Positions 30,764 to 40,111 of a DNA stretch of 64,000 bases are shown in pieces; the stretch's first letter is position 1, and the number at the start of each line of letters is the position of its first letter. Below the pieces are notes generated by a model, which saw only the letters and a list, made by a program, of their open reading frames with translations, was not told where the DNA came from and did not search any database. Source of the stretch: Paramoeba atlantica (lineage: Eukaryota > Discosea); the NCBI GenBank assembly GCA_977017575.1, contig CDRNVI010000027.1:124001-188000 (forward strand), given 5' to 3'. The position numbers and the translations under genes were made by a program.

Positions 30764-32056
30764 TTTTTTTTTTTTTTTTTTTTTGTTTTTATGCAAATAA
30801 AGAAAATTTTTCTCTCTCTTTCTCCTCTTTCTCACCTCTTGACATACTTTTCCCACCTTTCTCCCTACTTTCCTGCTTTCCCCTACCCAACTTTTCAACT
30901 TTTCAGGGGGGGTAAGGTCTCCCTCAGCTTCGCCTCACCCGGCCTGCAGGCGGCTCCTCAACCATTCGCGCGTTCCGGACCGGGTCTTTCGACCTCTCCA
31001 CGGCCTGACTTGTGGACCTTTCCCTTGTTATACGGGAGGGCGCAGGCGCGGGCCTGTGTCGACAGCGACACGGTCGCGAAACAGGATGCTGGCCGACGGG
31101 GAGGAGATTCACTACCCGTGTACTACCTCACTTGGGGTACCTAGCCCTGACGGACTAGGCGTGAGTATAGACTCTGTCGACGAGACCAGCACCCTCAGCC
31201 TTCGAACATGCCGGGATCCGCGAGCCTTGGTTTAGGCTACTGCAAAATAAGTGCCGGTTGTGGATCTTCAGCCGGCATGCGTGAGACAAGCATTCTCGAT
31301 TGAGAACGCATCAGGGTGAGGTTAAGCTCTTGAAGCAGCTGACGGGTAGCTGCTTCTTGAGATAGAGTCCCCTGGGAACATGAGGCGCGATGCTTCCCAA
31401 CCCATCTAAGGATTGATAGGGCACTTGCACTCCAAGCACCATATGATTCTACCACCATGGCAACAAACACATGTTTTGCTTGTTCCGCCTCCTCTCTCTC
31501 TTTCACCTTGTGAGAAGCGGCGTAGTGCTCCGCAAATGATCCTGCCGCCACCCCGTTAGCGTTGCGGACTAAGTCCGTGTATTTAGGTTGCTGAACGTGG
31601 GTGACAGCAAAATCAAGCACCAGACCTTGAGCTTTCTCATAGCCCGGAATAAAGACATCGCCCGGCCTCGTGGGACAGCCGCCAGGCCCTAGGTTCCCCA
31701 GGCTTACCTCACGTGAAGGTGATAAATTCGCCTTGGAGCACGTGTCGGTGAATTGTGTAATGAGCGCATTGTGGCGGGAGATCAGTCCATTCCCACTTTT
31801 GCAAGACACTGCATGGTTTCCTTCGAGGTCGAGAGGTTGTTGGCATGTGTTAATTGGGCACGTGCTCAACTCGTTGTAGACCTTGGCACCTAACCACCAC
31901 CTGGAGAGGGCGCGGAATTCTGTGGGTGTGTAAGCGTGGCCAAGCTCTGTTGATGGGATACAAAATGCCCAGCTGCTGGCCCCATCTCCAGTCTGAGAGG
32001 TGTACCTCGCGCGAGTGCTACTGTCCGCCGCTGCGTACGCACATGAAAATTCGTTG
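30764..32056 (-). mobile_element. RLE-III 5'-truncated copy
   Basis: T21 tail (30764-30784), 450-bp 3' UTR with the RLE-III hairpins (30960-31160), then the C-terminal coding part. Its 3'-most UTR is a pyrimidine-rich variant unlike the other RLE-III copies. The 5' edge is a T25 tract of the next element. Confidence 0.8.
31237..32056 (-). pseudogene. RLE-III C-terminal fragment (endonuclease module)
   Basis: Reads EFSCAYAAADSSTRARYTSQ, RALSRWWLGAKVYNELSTCP, CQQPLDLEGNHAVSCKSGNG and ISRHNALITQFTDTCSKA, a Cys/His module. RPGDVFIPGYEKAQGLVLDF with AVTH follows: the P(G)D...D spacing of a restriction-like nuclease. KHVFVAMVVESYGAW is a conserved block of unknown role. RT is absent. The predicted MQKKKKKKK start is the adjoining poly(A) tail read as lysines. 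Confidence 0.82.
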
Positions 32057-32380
32057 TTTTTTTTTTTTTTTTTTTTTTTTTGCAATTAATAAGGGGGGAG
32101 AAGTATGAATCGCGGCATTGCCTCTATATTTTGACCCAGTAGACGAACCAAGTAGGTCCATTGGGGGGGGTATACGAGTTGAAAATAAGCAATCAAATTA
32201 GCAAATCTTTTTGTTTCCACAGATGTACCTTTTGTTTTTTTCTCTCAGCCCAAAACTAGCAATTTAATCTCCCCTAAGTATATACTACAAACAAGAAACA
32301 GTAAAAACTAAAACAAGCAATACAGACCCAATCCATTCGCGCGTCCCGGACCGGGTCTTTCGACCTCACCACGGCCTGAC
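32057..32380 (-). mobile_element. RLE-III 3' tail with distal poly(A) site
   Basis: T25 followed by about 108 bp not present in the 30.7-kb tail, then the common RLE-III UTR from AAAATAAGCAATCAAATTAG onward to GGCCTGAC. I read it as use of a downstream poly(A) site. It is cut at 32380 by the next copy. Confidence 0.6.
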
Positions 32381-33339
32381 TTTTTTTTTTTTTTTTTTTT
32401 TTTTCTCTCAGCCCAAAACTAGCAATTTAATCTCCCCTAAGTATATACTACAAACAAGAAACAGTAAAAACTAAAACAAGCAATACAGACCCAATCCATT
32501 CGCGCGTCCCGGACCGGGTCTTTCGACCTCACCACGGCCTGACTTGTGAACCCTTCCCTTGTTATATGGGAGGGCGCAGGCGCGGGCCTGTGTCGACAGC
32601 GACACGGTCGCGAAACAGGATGCTGGTCGACGGGGAGGAGATTCACTACCCGTGTACTACCTCACTTGGGGTACCTAGCCCTCGCGGGCTAGGCGTGAGC
32701 ATAGACTCTGTCGACCCGGCCAGCACCCGTCCTGGATATTATGGCGTCTTCGTGCTGAAACTGGACTGTCAGTAGAGGCTTAAGCCTCTACCAAAGGATC
32801 CGCTGGGTCCTCTACGCGGATGCGCGAAACCATCATCCTGGCTTGAGAACGCATTAGCGTCACGTTCAGATCTGTTAGGAGATCGTTTCGCGCTTGGTCT
32901 CGTGAAAGGAGCCCTTTGGATGCATTCGCCCGTTGGGTTCCGATGTCCCGGAGTAACGCTAGCGCACTCTCGCTCCAGGAACCAAAGGATTCCACCACCA
33001 TCGCTGTGAAGAGGTGTCCTGCTTTTTCTGCTTCTTGTCGCTGTCGCGCCTTGGTCTCCGCGAAGTGCTCGGCAAAAGACCCCGGGGTCACCCAGCTAGC
33101 ATTGTGGACTGAGTCCAAATACTTTGTTTGCTGTGCGTGAGTGACCGCAAAATCTAGGACCATGCCTTGCGCTAAAGATCCTTTGGCGATGGAGGCAGTT
33201 GGCAGAAATACGTCTGCTGGTCTCGTGAGAGCCCCCCCAGGACCCCGATTTCCCAAACTCTTCTCTCTCTGTGGCGCCAGGAAGGCTCTGCTGCAGAACG
33301 ATGTAAATTGTTGGGCCAGAGCGTTGTGCCGTAAGATGA
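32381..33339 (-). mobile_element. RLE-III 5'-truncated copy, nested in the previous tail
   Basis: The T24 tail is followed by CTCTCAGCCCAAAACTAGC, which also occurs at 32244, so about 140 bp of UTR is present twice in direct order. Contains the hairpins at 32590-32700 and C-terminal coding sequence. Confidence 0.8.
32780..33339 (-). pseudogene. RLE-III C-terminal fragment
   Basis: From ILRHNALAQQFTSFCSRAF through LTRPADVFLP, GMVLDFAVTH, LFTAMVVESFGSW to the stop. Same module as at 31237 but clearly diverged, so a different subfamily. The nuclease Asp residues (PAD...LDF) are kept. The RT part and the Cys cluster upstream are missing. Confidence 0.8.
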
Positions 33340-33410
33340 TTTTTTTTTTTTTTTTTTTTTTTTAAAACAAGCAATCAAATTCCTCAATAATCTAACGTAA
33401 ATTGAAGGTA
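33340..33410 (-). mobile_element. RLE-III tail, about 47 bp plus T24
   Basis: T24, then AAAACAAGCAATCAAATT and 29 more bases. The start matches the other RLE-III 3' ends. It is the shortest tail-only copy in the window. Confidence 0.5.
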
Positions 33411-33624
33411 TTTTTTTTTTTTTTTATTCTATTAGAATTTCCCTGAGTTGGTGATCTCAGGCTACTATTGAAAAGGGAATGTTATGGTCTTTCGGTTTTA
33501 TATAACAATATCTTCATATAGTCGAACGTGTACGAGCTGCCGTCATATGTTAAGAATTTGGGTTTTCTCAAATACCCGTAAATTTAGATTACAAATTTTA
33601 CTTTAAAGAGACTTTAAATATATC

Positions 33625-36600
33625 TTATAGGCGCAATTCACTCATCCACTTCTCTGCTGGAATGTAGTCTCGGAGCTGCGACACTACCGTGTACGCTGAC
33701 ATTTTTTCGATTTCGAGCTGGAAAGCATTGCGCACGCTTTCATATTTAAGTTTCGCTCTTTGTGAGAGAGCCTTCAGCAAAGCCTTAGTATCGTCATGTA
33801 GAAGGCCGCAATCTGTTGCAGCCAGACACTTAAACGAATCGCTATCGACACCCTTCTCAGTAACGTATTTCTTATATTTTCTGTCGGAGACCTGCTGCAT
33901 AAGGGCAGAGCTGGTGTGTTTTGCGTAGCTTGAGCAGCACGTATGTACTATTGTGAAGTCGTAGAGTACCTCACCCATGTGAGGCCACATGATGACCAGA
34001 TCTGGACCTGAACGAATACGGCGTGCTTTGCAAGGATGTTGCGCGGCGACATCTGCTGAGATAGTGCACTTACATTTAGTGCAATGATACGAGGAGTAGA
34101 TGCGGGGTTCGATCACGCTAGGAAGGCCTGCTTTTGAGCACAACTCTGAGAGATACCGGACGATATGTGAATGTTTGCGTGTGGAGTTCATCCCGGAGCA
34201 TCGGGAGCATCCAGCAACGTGGGGAATAATGGTGGAGGGTGATTCTTGATTAGAACAGCCGGGGCATGTTACTTTGGCCGGTGCCTTAGGCAAGCCAATT
34301 CCTAAGCGCATCATGAGCGTATATCGGAATAGGTATGGGTTAACGTAGTTGCTGGTGTTTTCGAGGTGGATATTAGCCTCTTTAGTGCGTTTTATGATGT
34401 TCGCTGCGGTGGAGTCTTTCTGTATTTCTGTCAATTGTTTTTCGTGAGCTTGACTCATGATCTTCTTAAGCGATTTGCGGGCCTTTTCTGCGCGGCTCTG
34501 AATTTTAGCTTTGCTCTTGTCATTGCCTTGCGAATCTACCGGAGCTTTATTGGGTTCCAAGTGCTCTTCAATAGATTCTCGGGCTGCTGCGAAGTAGTGC
34601 TGCTGTTTCAGAGTGCAAGAAGTCAGTCCTAATCCACCTAATTTTTGCGGGAGAGCTGCGAGCTTAAGTGCCTGGGCGTCCGCGCCGCACCATTTCTGCA
34701 AGACTTCGTGTACGTGGCTTTCAAAAGAATGTGCCAGACGCCGAGTGGCCTCCGGGCGGTGAACTCTCAGATGATAGTCTTGACGTGGAATTGTACATCG
34801 GCGAAGAATCGCGAGAGAAAGGTTACTGGGGCCCATGAGAAGTAAACGGCGGAAAAGGCATTTATGCTTACTGAGTTTGCGCAGGAGAAGATCCTCTACC
34901 ACATTATCTTTCCCGATATAGGCTCCCAGAATCTTGATCGAATCAGTGCAAAGCTTGACGCCTAGATTATGCAAAGAGAACGGTTCGTATGTGGTATTTT
35001 TCTGGAAAAATTCGCATTTCTGAAAGTTGACGCGTAGATTGAGCTCGCCTGTGATTTCACGTAAGTGCAGGAACGCAGCTTCGAGTGACGGTACGTTTGT
35101 AGAGCTGAGAGTCACATCGTCTTGATATGCTCGTATTTTGACGTCGGGGTATAAGCTTGCGATCTCGCGAATGGGACCGTGTAAAAGTGCACAGAAGTAC
35201 ATGGAGGATAATGATGAGCCTTGTCGAATTCCTGACGAACTTTCGATGGTCGCGAAAAGAGCGTTGTGTGCGAAAAACAAAAGTTCGGATGAGAGGCCGT
35301 ATTCAAGGTAAAACAGTCGCATAAAAGGTTTGAACACAGGATTCTCTAGTAGTGCTTGTGTTATGGCGTCGCGTCGTGGAGTGTTGTATGCGTTCGTGAA
35401 ATCTACCGTAATCAATGCGCATCCATCCTCGTATTCTTGTAGTAGCTCATGCACTATTGATTCACATGCGCTCTTGTGGAGAACACCCCGCTGCATAGGC
35501 GAAAAGTATTTTCGTAGTGCACATTCATGTCGCTCGAGTAAAATGGATCCGCAGATTTTTAGGATCGTCTCCCCCATGGCGACTGGCCGTATACCGTTTT
35601 GTGGCTTCGGAAGAGCAATAATTCGGCAACGAGTGAGACGCTTCCGCACGCTTACAGGCACGTCGCCATTGATAACGTCGCGAATCATATGGCATAATGA
35701 AAGGCATGCTTCTTCATCTTCAACAAGCAAACGCATCATGCTCTCACTAAGCCCGCTTGGTCCCGGAGATGCCCCTCGCGCAAGTTTTTCGACTGCAAGG
35801 CGGAGTTCTGATTTATCTACAACGCCGATCCGTGGAAAGTCAGCTTCCGGAATTTCAATACTAGGCCCCTCGGGATGCAAATCGCGAAGTTTCTGTAATT
35901 TTTCATGCGCTGTAAGATTGGAGACCTTGTAAACGTTGTCGAGAATTCGAGTGGCTTTCCCGATGTTTCCAGCTCGAGCGGTCGTTAAAGCATTCTTGAT
36001 CGAGCGACGGTCGACGCCAAGTTCTTCCCTTTGTTCTATGCTGAGTGTTTCGTTTTCCGATGGATCCGCTTGTTTGTTTATGTGTCCGACTCGTTGATTT
36101 TTCCGAGAAAGTTGACGAATAGTAGCGAGCGAGTCTCTTGGTGCGTTCAAAAATTTATGCCAGATAGCTGTTTTCTCAGAGTCAAGTTCTACCGATGGAT
36201 ACCCACGAAGTATGGCTCGGAAGATGGCGACTACATGGATTGAAAAAGATGAATCAATGGGTACCATCGTGGGCAGCGGCTCGAGATCACTTTGACCATT
36301 TTCATCGCTAGACACGTTGTCGGCGTGTTCTTCTAAATTCCGCGTAATTGTTTCGACTTTGATCAGTTTCGTGGCTCGTATCGAACAGATTCTGATCCTG
36401 TTTGTGTGTGGAAGATAAAGAAAGCCACTGGGACCTTTGCTGCCTTGAGCTGGATTGTAAGAGATTTTGACTTTGACCATTCCTTTTCGTGAGGTCCTAC
36501 CTACGACGATGCCTTTCGACGTGTAATTTACCGTGTCTTGTCGGAAGCCCCACTCGATAACACATTCCGTGCCTTTGCCCCACTTTGCTACCATGTTGTG

Positions 36601-37164
36601 CACATGATCCGGTGCTTTGGAAAGAGCACTTCTGTTTGCCAGATCTGCTATGACCTCGTTATCGCTGTCAAGAGACATATCTTCGCTCTCGTCTTCGTAA
36701 TGTTCCTCTTCCGAGTCAATATCCGGTGTTGTCTCTTGTTGTGGTTCTTGACGTGGCTGTTCGTCGAAAGATGTCAATCGAAAGGTCTTAGGCGTGATTT
36801 TGATTTTGATTTTGTCGCTGTGCGCACTGTTCTGTTCGCCGTGATCAGCCCAGTCTTTTGGCAGAGGTGTAGATCCGACGATTCGAATTCTTGGGGTTTT
36901 CTTTGGTTTGGACAGTTCATGCGTAATTCGGCCATCTCCTGTGGTGAGATCGGGTAAGTCTGACGCCGTGTGATTTCCGGAGCGTTCCTTCATTCCCTCT
37001 TTCCGCGAAACTTGTAGAATCTTGATCATTGAGCCGTCTGAGGAAACCGTTGTTGTGCTCTTCTTTTCTTTGCCACGCTTTCCTTTTTCACGTGATTTCT
37101 CTGTTGTACGACTTGTCTTCAGGTCTGAATTTTTGCTCACGACTGAGCGGGAAGGGCGTGTCAT
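33625..37164 (-). CDS. RLE-I reverse transcriptase/endonuclease, copy d (open, 1179 aa)
   Basis: The ATG at 37164 (MTRPSRSVVSK) is the first after the SL. The open frame above it crosses the SL-leader. N-terminus: basic, then KPKKTPRIRIVGSTPLPKDW, shared with copies a and e, then an acidic stretch. Beta-rich module WGKGTECVIEWGFRQD ... GPSGFLYLPHTNRIRI at about 200-280. RT: GASPGPSGLSES near 471, TVDFTNAYNTP near 588, SSGIRQGSSLSS near 650, AYQDDVTLSS near 680. Finger CPGCSNQESPSTIIPHVAG, CSRCSGMN (here Ser replaces the Cys of NCTRKHSH), CTKCKC, then SGPDLVIMWPHMGEVLYDFT near 1055. No stops. Likely recent, possibly active. Confidence 0.9.
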   Translation of the reverse strand: MTRPSRSVVSKNSDLKTSRTTEKSREKGKRGKEKKSTTTVSSDGSMIKILQVSRKEGMKERSGNHTASDLPDLTTGDGRITHELSKPKKTPRIRIVGSTPLPKDWADHGEQNSAHSDKIKIKITPKTFRLTSFDEQPRQEPQQETTPDIDSEEEHYEDESEDMSLDSDNEVIADLANRSALSKAPDHVHNMVAKWGKGTECVIEWGFRQDTVNYTSKGIVVGRTSRKGMVKVKISYNPAQGSKGPSGFLYLPHTNRIRICSIRATKLIKVETITRNLEEHADNVSSDENGQSDLEPLPTMVPIDSSFSIHVVAIFRAILRGYPSVELDSEKTAIWHKFLNAPRDSLATIRQLSRKNQRVGHINKQADPSENETLSIEQREELGVDRRSIKNALTTARAGNIGKATRILDNVYKVSNLTAHEKLQKLRDLHPEGPSIEIPEADFPRIGVVDKSELRLAVEKLARGASPGPSGLSESMMRLLVEDEEACLSLCHMIRDVINGDVPVSVRKRLTRCRIIALPKPQNGIRPVAMGETILKICGSILLERHECALRKYFSPMQRGVLHKSACESIVHELLQEYEDGCALITVDFTNAYNTPRRDAITQALLENPVFKPFMRLFYLEYGLSSELLFFAHNALFATIESSSGIRQGSSLSSMYFCALLHGPIREIASLYPDVKIRAYQDDVTLSSTNVPSLEAAFLHLREITGELNLRVNFQKCEFFQKNTTYEPFSLHNLGVKLCTDSIKILGAYIGKDNVVEDLLLRKLSKHKCLFRRLLLMGPSNLSLAILRRCTIPRQDYHLRVHRPEATRRLAHSFESHVHEVLQKWCGADAQALKLAALPQKLGGLGLTSCTLKQQHYFAAARESIEEHLEPNKAPVDSQGNDKSKAKIQSRAEKARKSLKKIMSQAHEKQLTEIQKDSTAANIIKRTKEANIHLENTSNYVNPYLFRYTLMMRLGIGLPKAPAKVTCPGCSNQESPSTIIPHVAGCSRCSGMNSTRKHSHIVRYLSELCSKAGLPSVIEPRIYSSYHCTKCKCTISADVAAQHPCKARRIRSGPDLVIMWPHMGEVLYDFTIVHTCCSSYAKHTSSALMQQVSDRKYKKYVTEKGVDSDSFKCLAATDCGLLHDDTKALLKALSQRAKLKYESVRNAFQLEIEKMSAYTVVSQLRDYIPAEKWMSELRL

Positions 37165-37191
37165 AACGATTGAGATAATAAGAAAATAAAT

Positions 37192-37207
37192 CAACAAGGT
37201 ACAGAAA
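37192..37207 (-). other. SL remnant at RLE-I copy d 5' end
   Basis: TTTCTGTACCTTGTTG on the minus strand, followed by an AT-rich leader and the ATG at 37164. Upstream sequence is coding sequence of another element, not SL, so the SL belongs to the inserted copy. Confidence 0.8.
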
Positions 37208-37440
37208 ATAAATTCTTTACCGGGGTGATGGTGGGTGTTCCGTGATCGACCCAGTTCTTCGATAAAGGTTCGGCTCCAATGACTCGGATGCGTGGTGTTT
37301 TCTTCGGCTTTTCCATGGAAGAATTCTTAATTACTGCAGTATCAGATACTTTAGGTTGCCGTACGAGGGTGGGAGACGTGGAGATGACGAAACGCATAGC
37401 CGCCGTCACGCCGAGGGCAAAAAGCGGAGGGCAAAAAATG
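37208..37440 (-). pseudogene. RLE-I N-terminal fragment (copy e)
   Basis: MTAAMRFVISTSPTLVRQ, then MEKPKKTPRIRVIGAEPLSK, matching the N-terminal block of copies a and d up to PTITPVKN, where copy d begins. No downstream part is present. Confidence 0.75.
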
Positions 37441-37599
37441 TATTATTTTTTTTTTTGTCTAATTTTGCAAATAATATCATGCCGTAGTTCACGAATAAGT
37501 CCTTCATGTTTTCCTTAATTCCTGACACTAGTACAAAGGCCCAATTACATTTCCAAGAGTTTTATTGTATACGCGCCAATTGTTGTCAAACGTGATGAA
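37441..37599. other. Unassigned AT-rich spacer with T11 run
   Basis: Contains T11 at 37446-37456 and no open frame or known element sequence that I recognise. It may be a 3' tail of an unlisted element. Confidence 0.3.
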
Positions 37600-37990
37600 T
37601 CTCTAGGATGCGATTAAAATTCTTGGAGCTTACATTGGTCCTGACCGCGTGGTGGAAAATTTTCTCCTTGAGAAGCTTAAGAAACACAAATGCCTGTTCC
37701 GCAGACTTTTGTTGATGGGTCCCAGCAATCTTTCATTAGCCATTTTACGACGATGCACTATTCCACGACACGATTACCATCTGCGAGTACACAGGCAGGA
37801 TGCCACACTCCATCTTGCGCAATCTTTCGAAAAAGAGGTAAATCAGGTTTTGCAAAAGTGGAGTGGAGCTGATAAATATGCCCGGGATGCTGTGGTCAGG
37901 AAACTTCATTCAGCATTATTCCACACATCGCAGGATGCTCCAGATGCTCCGGTATGAATTGCACCCGTAAGCACTCCCACATTTGCTTCC
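37600..37990 (+). pseudogene. RLE-I fragment on the plus strand, internally deleted
   Basis: Reads AIKILGAYIGPDRVVENFLL, CLFRRLLLMGPSNLSLAIL and VLQKWSGADK, then, after a deletion and change of frame near 37900, IIPHIAGCSRCSGMN and CTRKHSH. It is one of the few RLE-I pieces in plus orientation and joins directly to a minus-strand YR fragment. Confidence 0.8.
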
Positions 37991-38175
37991 ATATTCTGTG
38001 GCGTCGACGTTTCAAAGTCCTCCCTACGTGTTCTGTACGCTTGTCGGGAATATAACGGAATTGGCACCTGATAGAATCCGCATGCCATGTCTCGCTTCAA
38101 CCCATATGATTCCTTGGCTCGATGTAAGTAATAAGCCGCATGTTTCAGGGGAACATATGGCAGATATTCGTTCTT
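37991..38175 (-). pseudogene. YR-type RT fragment
   Basis: Encodes EYLPYVPLKHAAYYLHRAKE and GLKRDMACGFYQVPIP, closest to YR-1. Only about 60 residues of the RT palm remain, ending at a T9 run. Together with the preceding piece it forms an RLE-I/YR chimera. Confidence 0.8.
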
Positions 38176-38238
38176 TTTTTTTTTGCATAATTTACAAAAA
38201 GAAAACATATGATCTACTCATAGTCTGATGGCCATCAA

Positions 38239-39360
38239 CCTGGAAATGTCTATAAGTATTTCGTATTGGCGCTACCCCCCATTGGATAGGAGGTTCTGGA
38301 AAAGGTGTCTTACAAAGGGAATCGACTCGTTCCTTCTCCTCATTTTTCCTTCCCCCCTTCTCTCGCTTCTTTGAGAGAAAACTACAACCGCACATCTCTA
38401 ACTATATATTAAAAAACGAGTGTAAGAAATCCATTCTAAAGAAATTAAAGCTAAATCTAGAAGCCATAAGTATCCTCCTCTGTACGGGGCTCCAAGAACC
38501 GACGCAACTGGCAGTTTAACACTGCCCCATTCAATTCTTGCAAATGCAGCGCAAAGTCTCGTTCCACCGCCTGCGGATTCATGGACGATTTCTCGGCCAA
38601 AATGTGTAGTAGCTCTCTTGTGTTGGCGTGAAGTGATCCGCTTGCAAGGATGGGTAAGCACCGAAAGTTGTCCTCTCTTAATATTTTGGTCGCCACGTAC
38701 TTGGTGCGTTTCCTCGTGATCGCGTCTTGGAGTGCTTTTGCTGGCTTGGTACCGAGAATGGAAGGAGCGAGCTCGTGTACGACTGTAAGGTCATAAAAGA
38801 TCTCCCCTGTGGCCCAATATACTACCAAATCGGGGCCCGATCGATGCAACGCGCTGCCTTTGCACGCTGTTGCATGCTCCCTCTTTCGCTCTTCGGAAAT
38901 TACCTCCGAGCACCCGAGGCACGTGTACGATGAAAACTGACGGGGCTCCCGCTCGCATGGGATACCGGCCTTCATGCAAAGGTCGTAGATGTAACGAATC
39001 AGACAATTGTGCTTCGTAGTCGAATTCGTTCCGGTGCACCTGACGCATCCCGGCACGTGGGTGAGAGCGGTCTCGCCGTTGATTTCCGTTTTGCAGCCCG
39101 GGCAGAGAAAGGATGAAGGGAGCTCCGGGTGACAGATACCGAGCCTCGGCATCACTGCTAGGGTGTATTGTCGCGTCGGTATAAATCGTTCGGTCGCGTG
39201 CAGCCACGAGTAGCTTCCTTTCCGAGTAGTTGCCTGCATTATCTGCGCAGTTTTCTTGGTTTCACACAGACGCGTTTTTATCGCCTTGTGTACTGCTTTC
39301 TCCGCAGACTCTTCTTCCGGTACAGCGGTATAGGAGGAGCGTTCAGTAACAAAGCAAATT
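38239..39360 (-). mobile_element. RLE-II 3' fragment with UTR
   Basis: The left end begins exactly at CCTGGAAATGTCTATAAG, as RLE-II copy b does at 39991, with no poly(T). The UTR keeps hairpin 1 in a changed form (ACCTCC/GGGGGGT, U-G paired) plus a TTCTCTC/GAGAGAA hairpin near 38355. The coding part follows to about 39355. Confidence 0.75.
38457..39355 (-). pseudogene. RLE-II C-terminal fragment
   Basis: Open from about 39355 (TERSSYTAVPEEESAEKAV) through FLCPGCKTEINGETALTHVP, CVRCTG, CLGCSE...H...C, SGPDLVVYWATGEIFYDLTV to LNCQLRRFLEP. Complete finger and nuclease modules without RT. More like RLE-II copy d than copies a or b. Confidence 0.82.
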
Positions 39361-39541
39361 CAGGATGGACGCGTATACTCATTTTCTTGGAGGCATTTCT
39401 CCTGTGAAATCCTATGACAGGAAGCCACGGGCGAAACATCACCTTCCCCCCTTCTCTCGTGAGAGAAACTACCTCCAAAAATAACTAGAACAGAACTTAC
39501 AAGTAAATGAATAAATAAATAGATAAATAAATACGCTAACC
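39361..39541 (-). mobile_element. RLE-II-like 3'-UTR scrap
   Basis: Shares CCTTCCCCCCTTCTCTCG with the UTR near 38340 and has a perfect TTCTCTCG/TGAGAGAA palindrome. No coding part and no clear tail. Confidence 0.45.
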
Positions 39542-39990
39542 TTTTTTTTTTTTTTTTTTGACATCTCTGCTCGAGGATAGACCTTTCCTTATTGAAGAAA
39601 CTGACAGATGTTTTCAGATAATGCATATCATATTATATTTCGGGGACAATAATTTCATCTTTTCTTATTCTACATTTCACATTGTAGATTCTTTTATTGC
39701 TGATCATTTTCAATAATCGAAAACCAAATTATTACTGATTTGTCGCAATGGCATACCTAGTATGGTTAAATTGTGCATTCGCTTTCTTGCTTGTCTCGTC
39801 CAAGATATTTCTTTAACTGTGTGTATGCGACAGCGCCGTTAAGTTCTTGCAAGAGAAGTTGAAACTCCTCTTTTATTTGTTGTCGGGGACGTCCGCTGGC
39901 ATCCGCCAGTGCCGTAAGCAGAGCTTGTGTGTCCGTGTGCATAGAGCCTCCTGATAATATGGGAATGCATTTAAAGGATTCTTCAGCTAT
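39542..39990 (-). mobile_element. RLE-II 5'-truncated tail
   Basis: T18 tail, about 200-bp AT-rich UTR, and the last 74 codons (39990-39766) reading ESFKCIPILSGGSMHTDTQA and EFQLLLQELNGAVAYTQL to a TAA. Closest to RLE-II copy d. Confidence 0.75.
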
Positions 39991-40111
39991 CCTGGAAATG
40001 TCTATAAGTATTTCGTATTGGCGCTACCCCCCATTGTATGGGGGTAGTTCTAACTAAGCTTACGCGTCTTTGTAAGCTAAATCTTATAATTCTATATATT
40101 TAATATTTGAC

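Larger units (their letters stand above)
33411..37207 (-). mobile_element. RLE-I copy d: full length with SL 5' end
   Basis: T15 tail (33411-33425), about 200-bp 3' UTR, intact ORF, 28-nt leader, and SL remnant TTTCTGTACCTTGTTG at 37207-37192. It lies inside the N-terminal coding region of another RLE-I (37208-37440), but the matching 3' part is not found on the other side. I see no convincing target duplication. Confidence 0.85.

Noticed and set aside
31237-33387. Proteins beginning with poly-Lys (MQKKKKKKK, KKKKKKKK)
   Set aside because: The lysines are poly(A) tails of neighbouring insertions read as codons.
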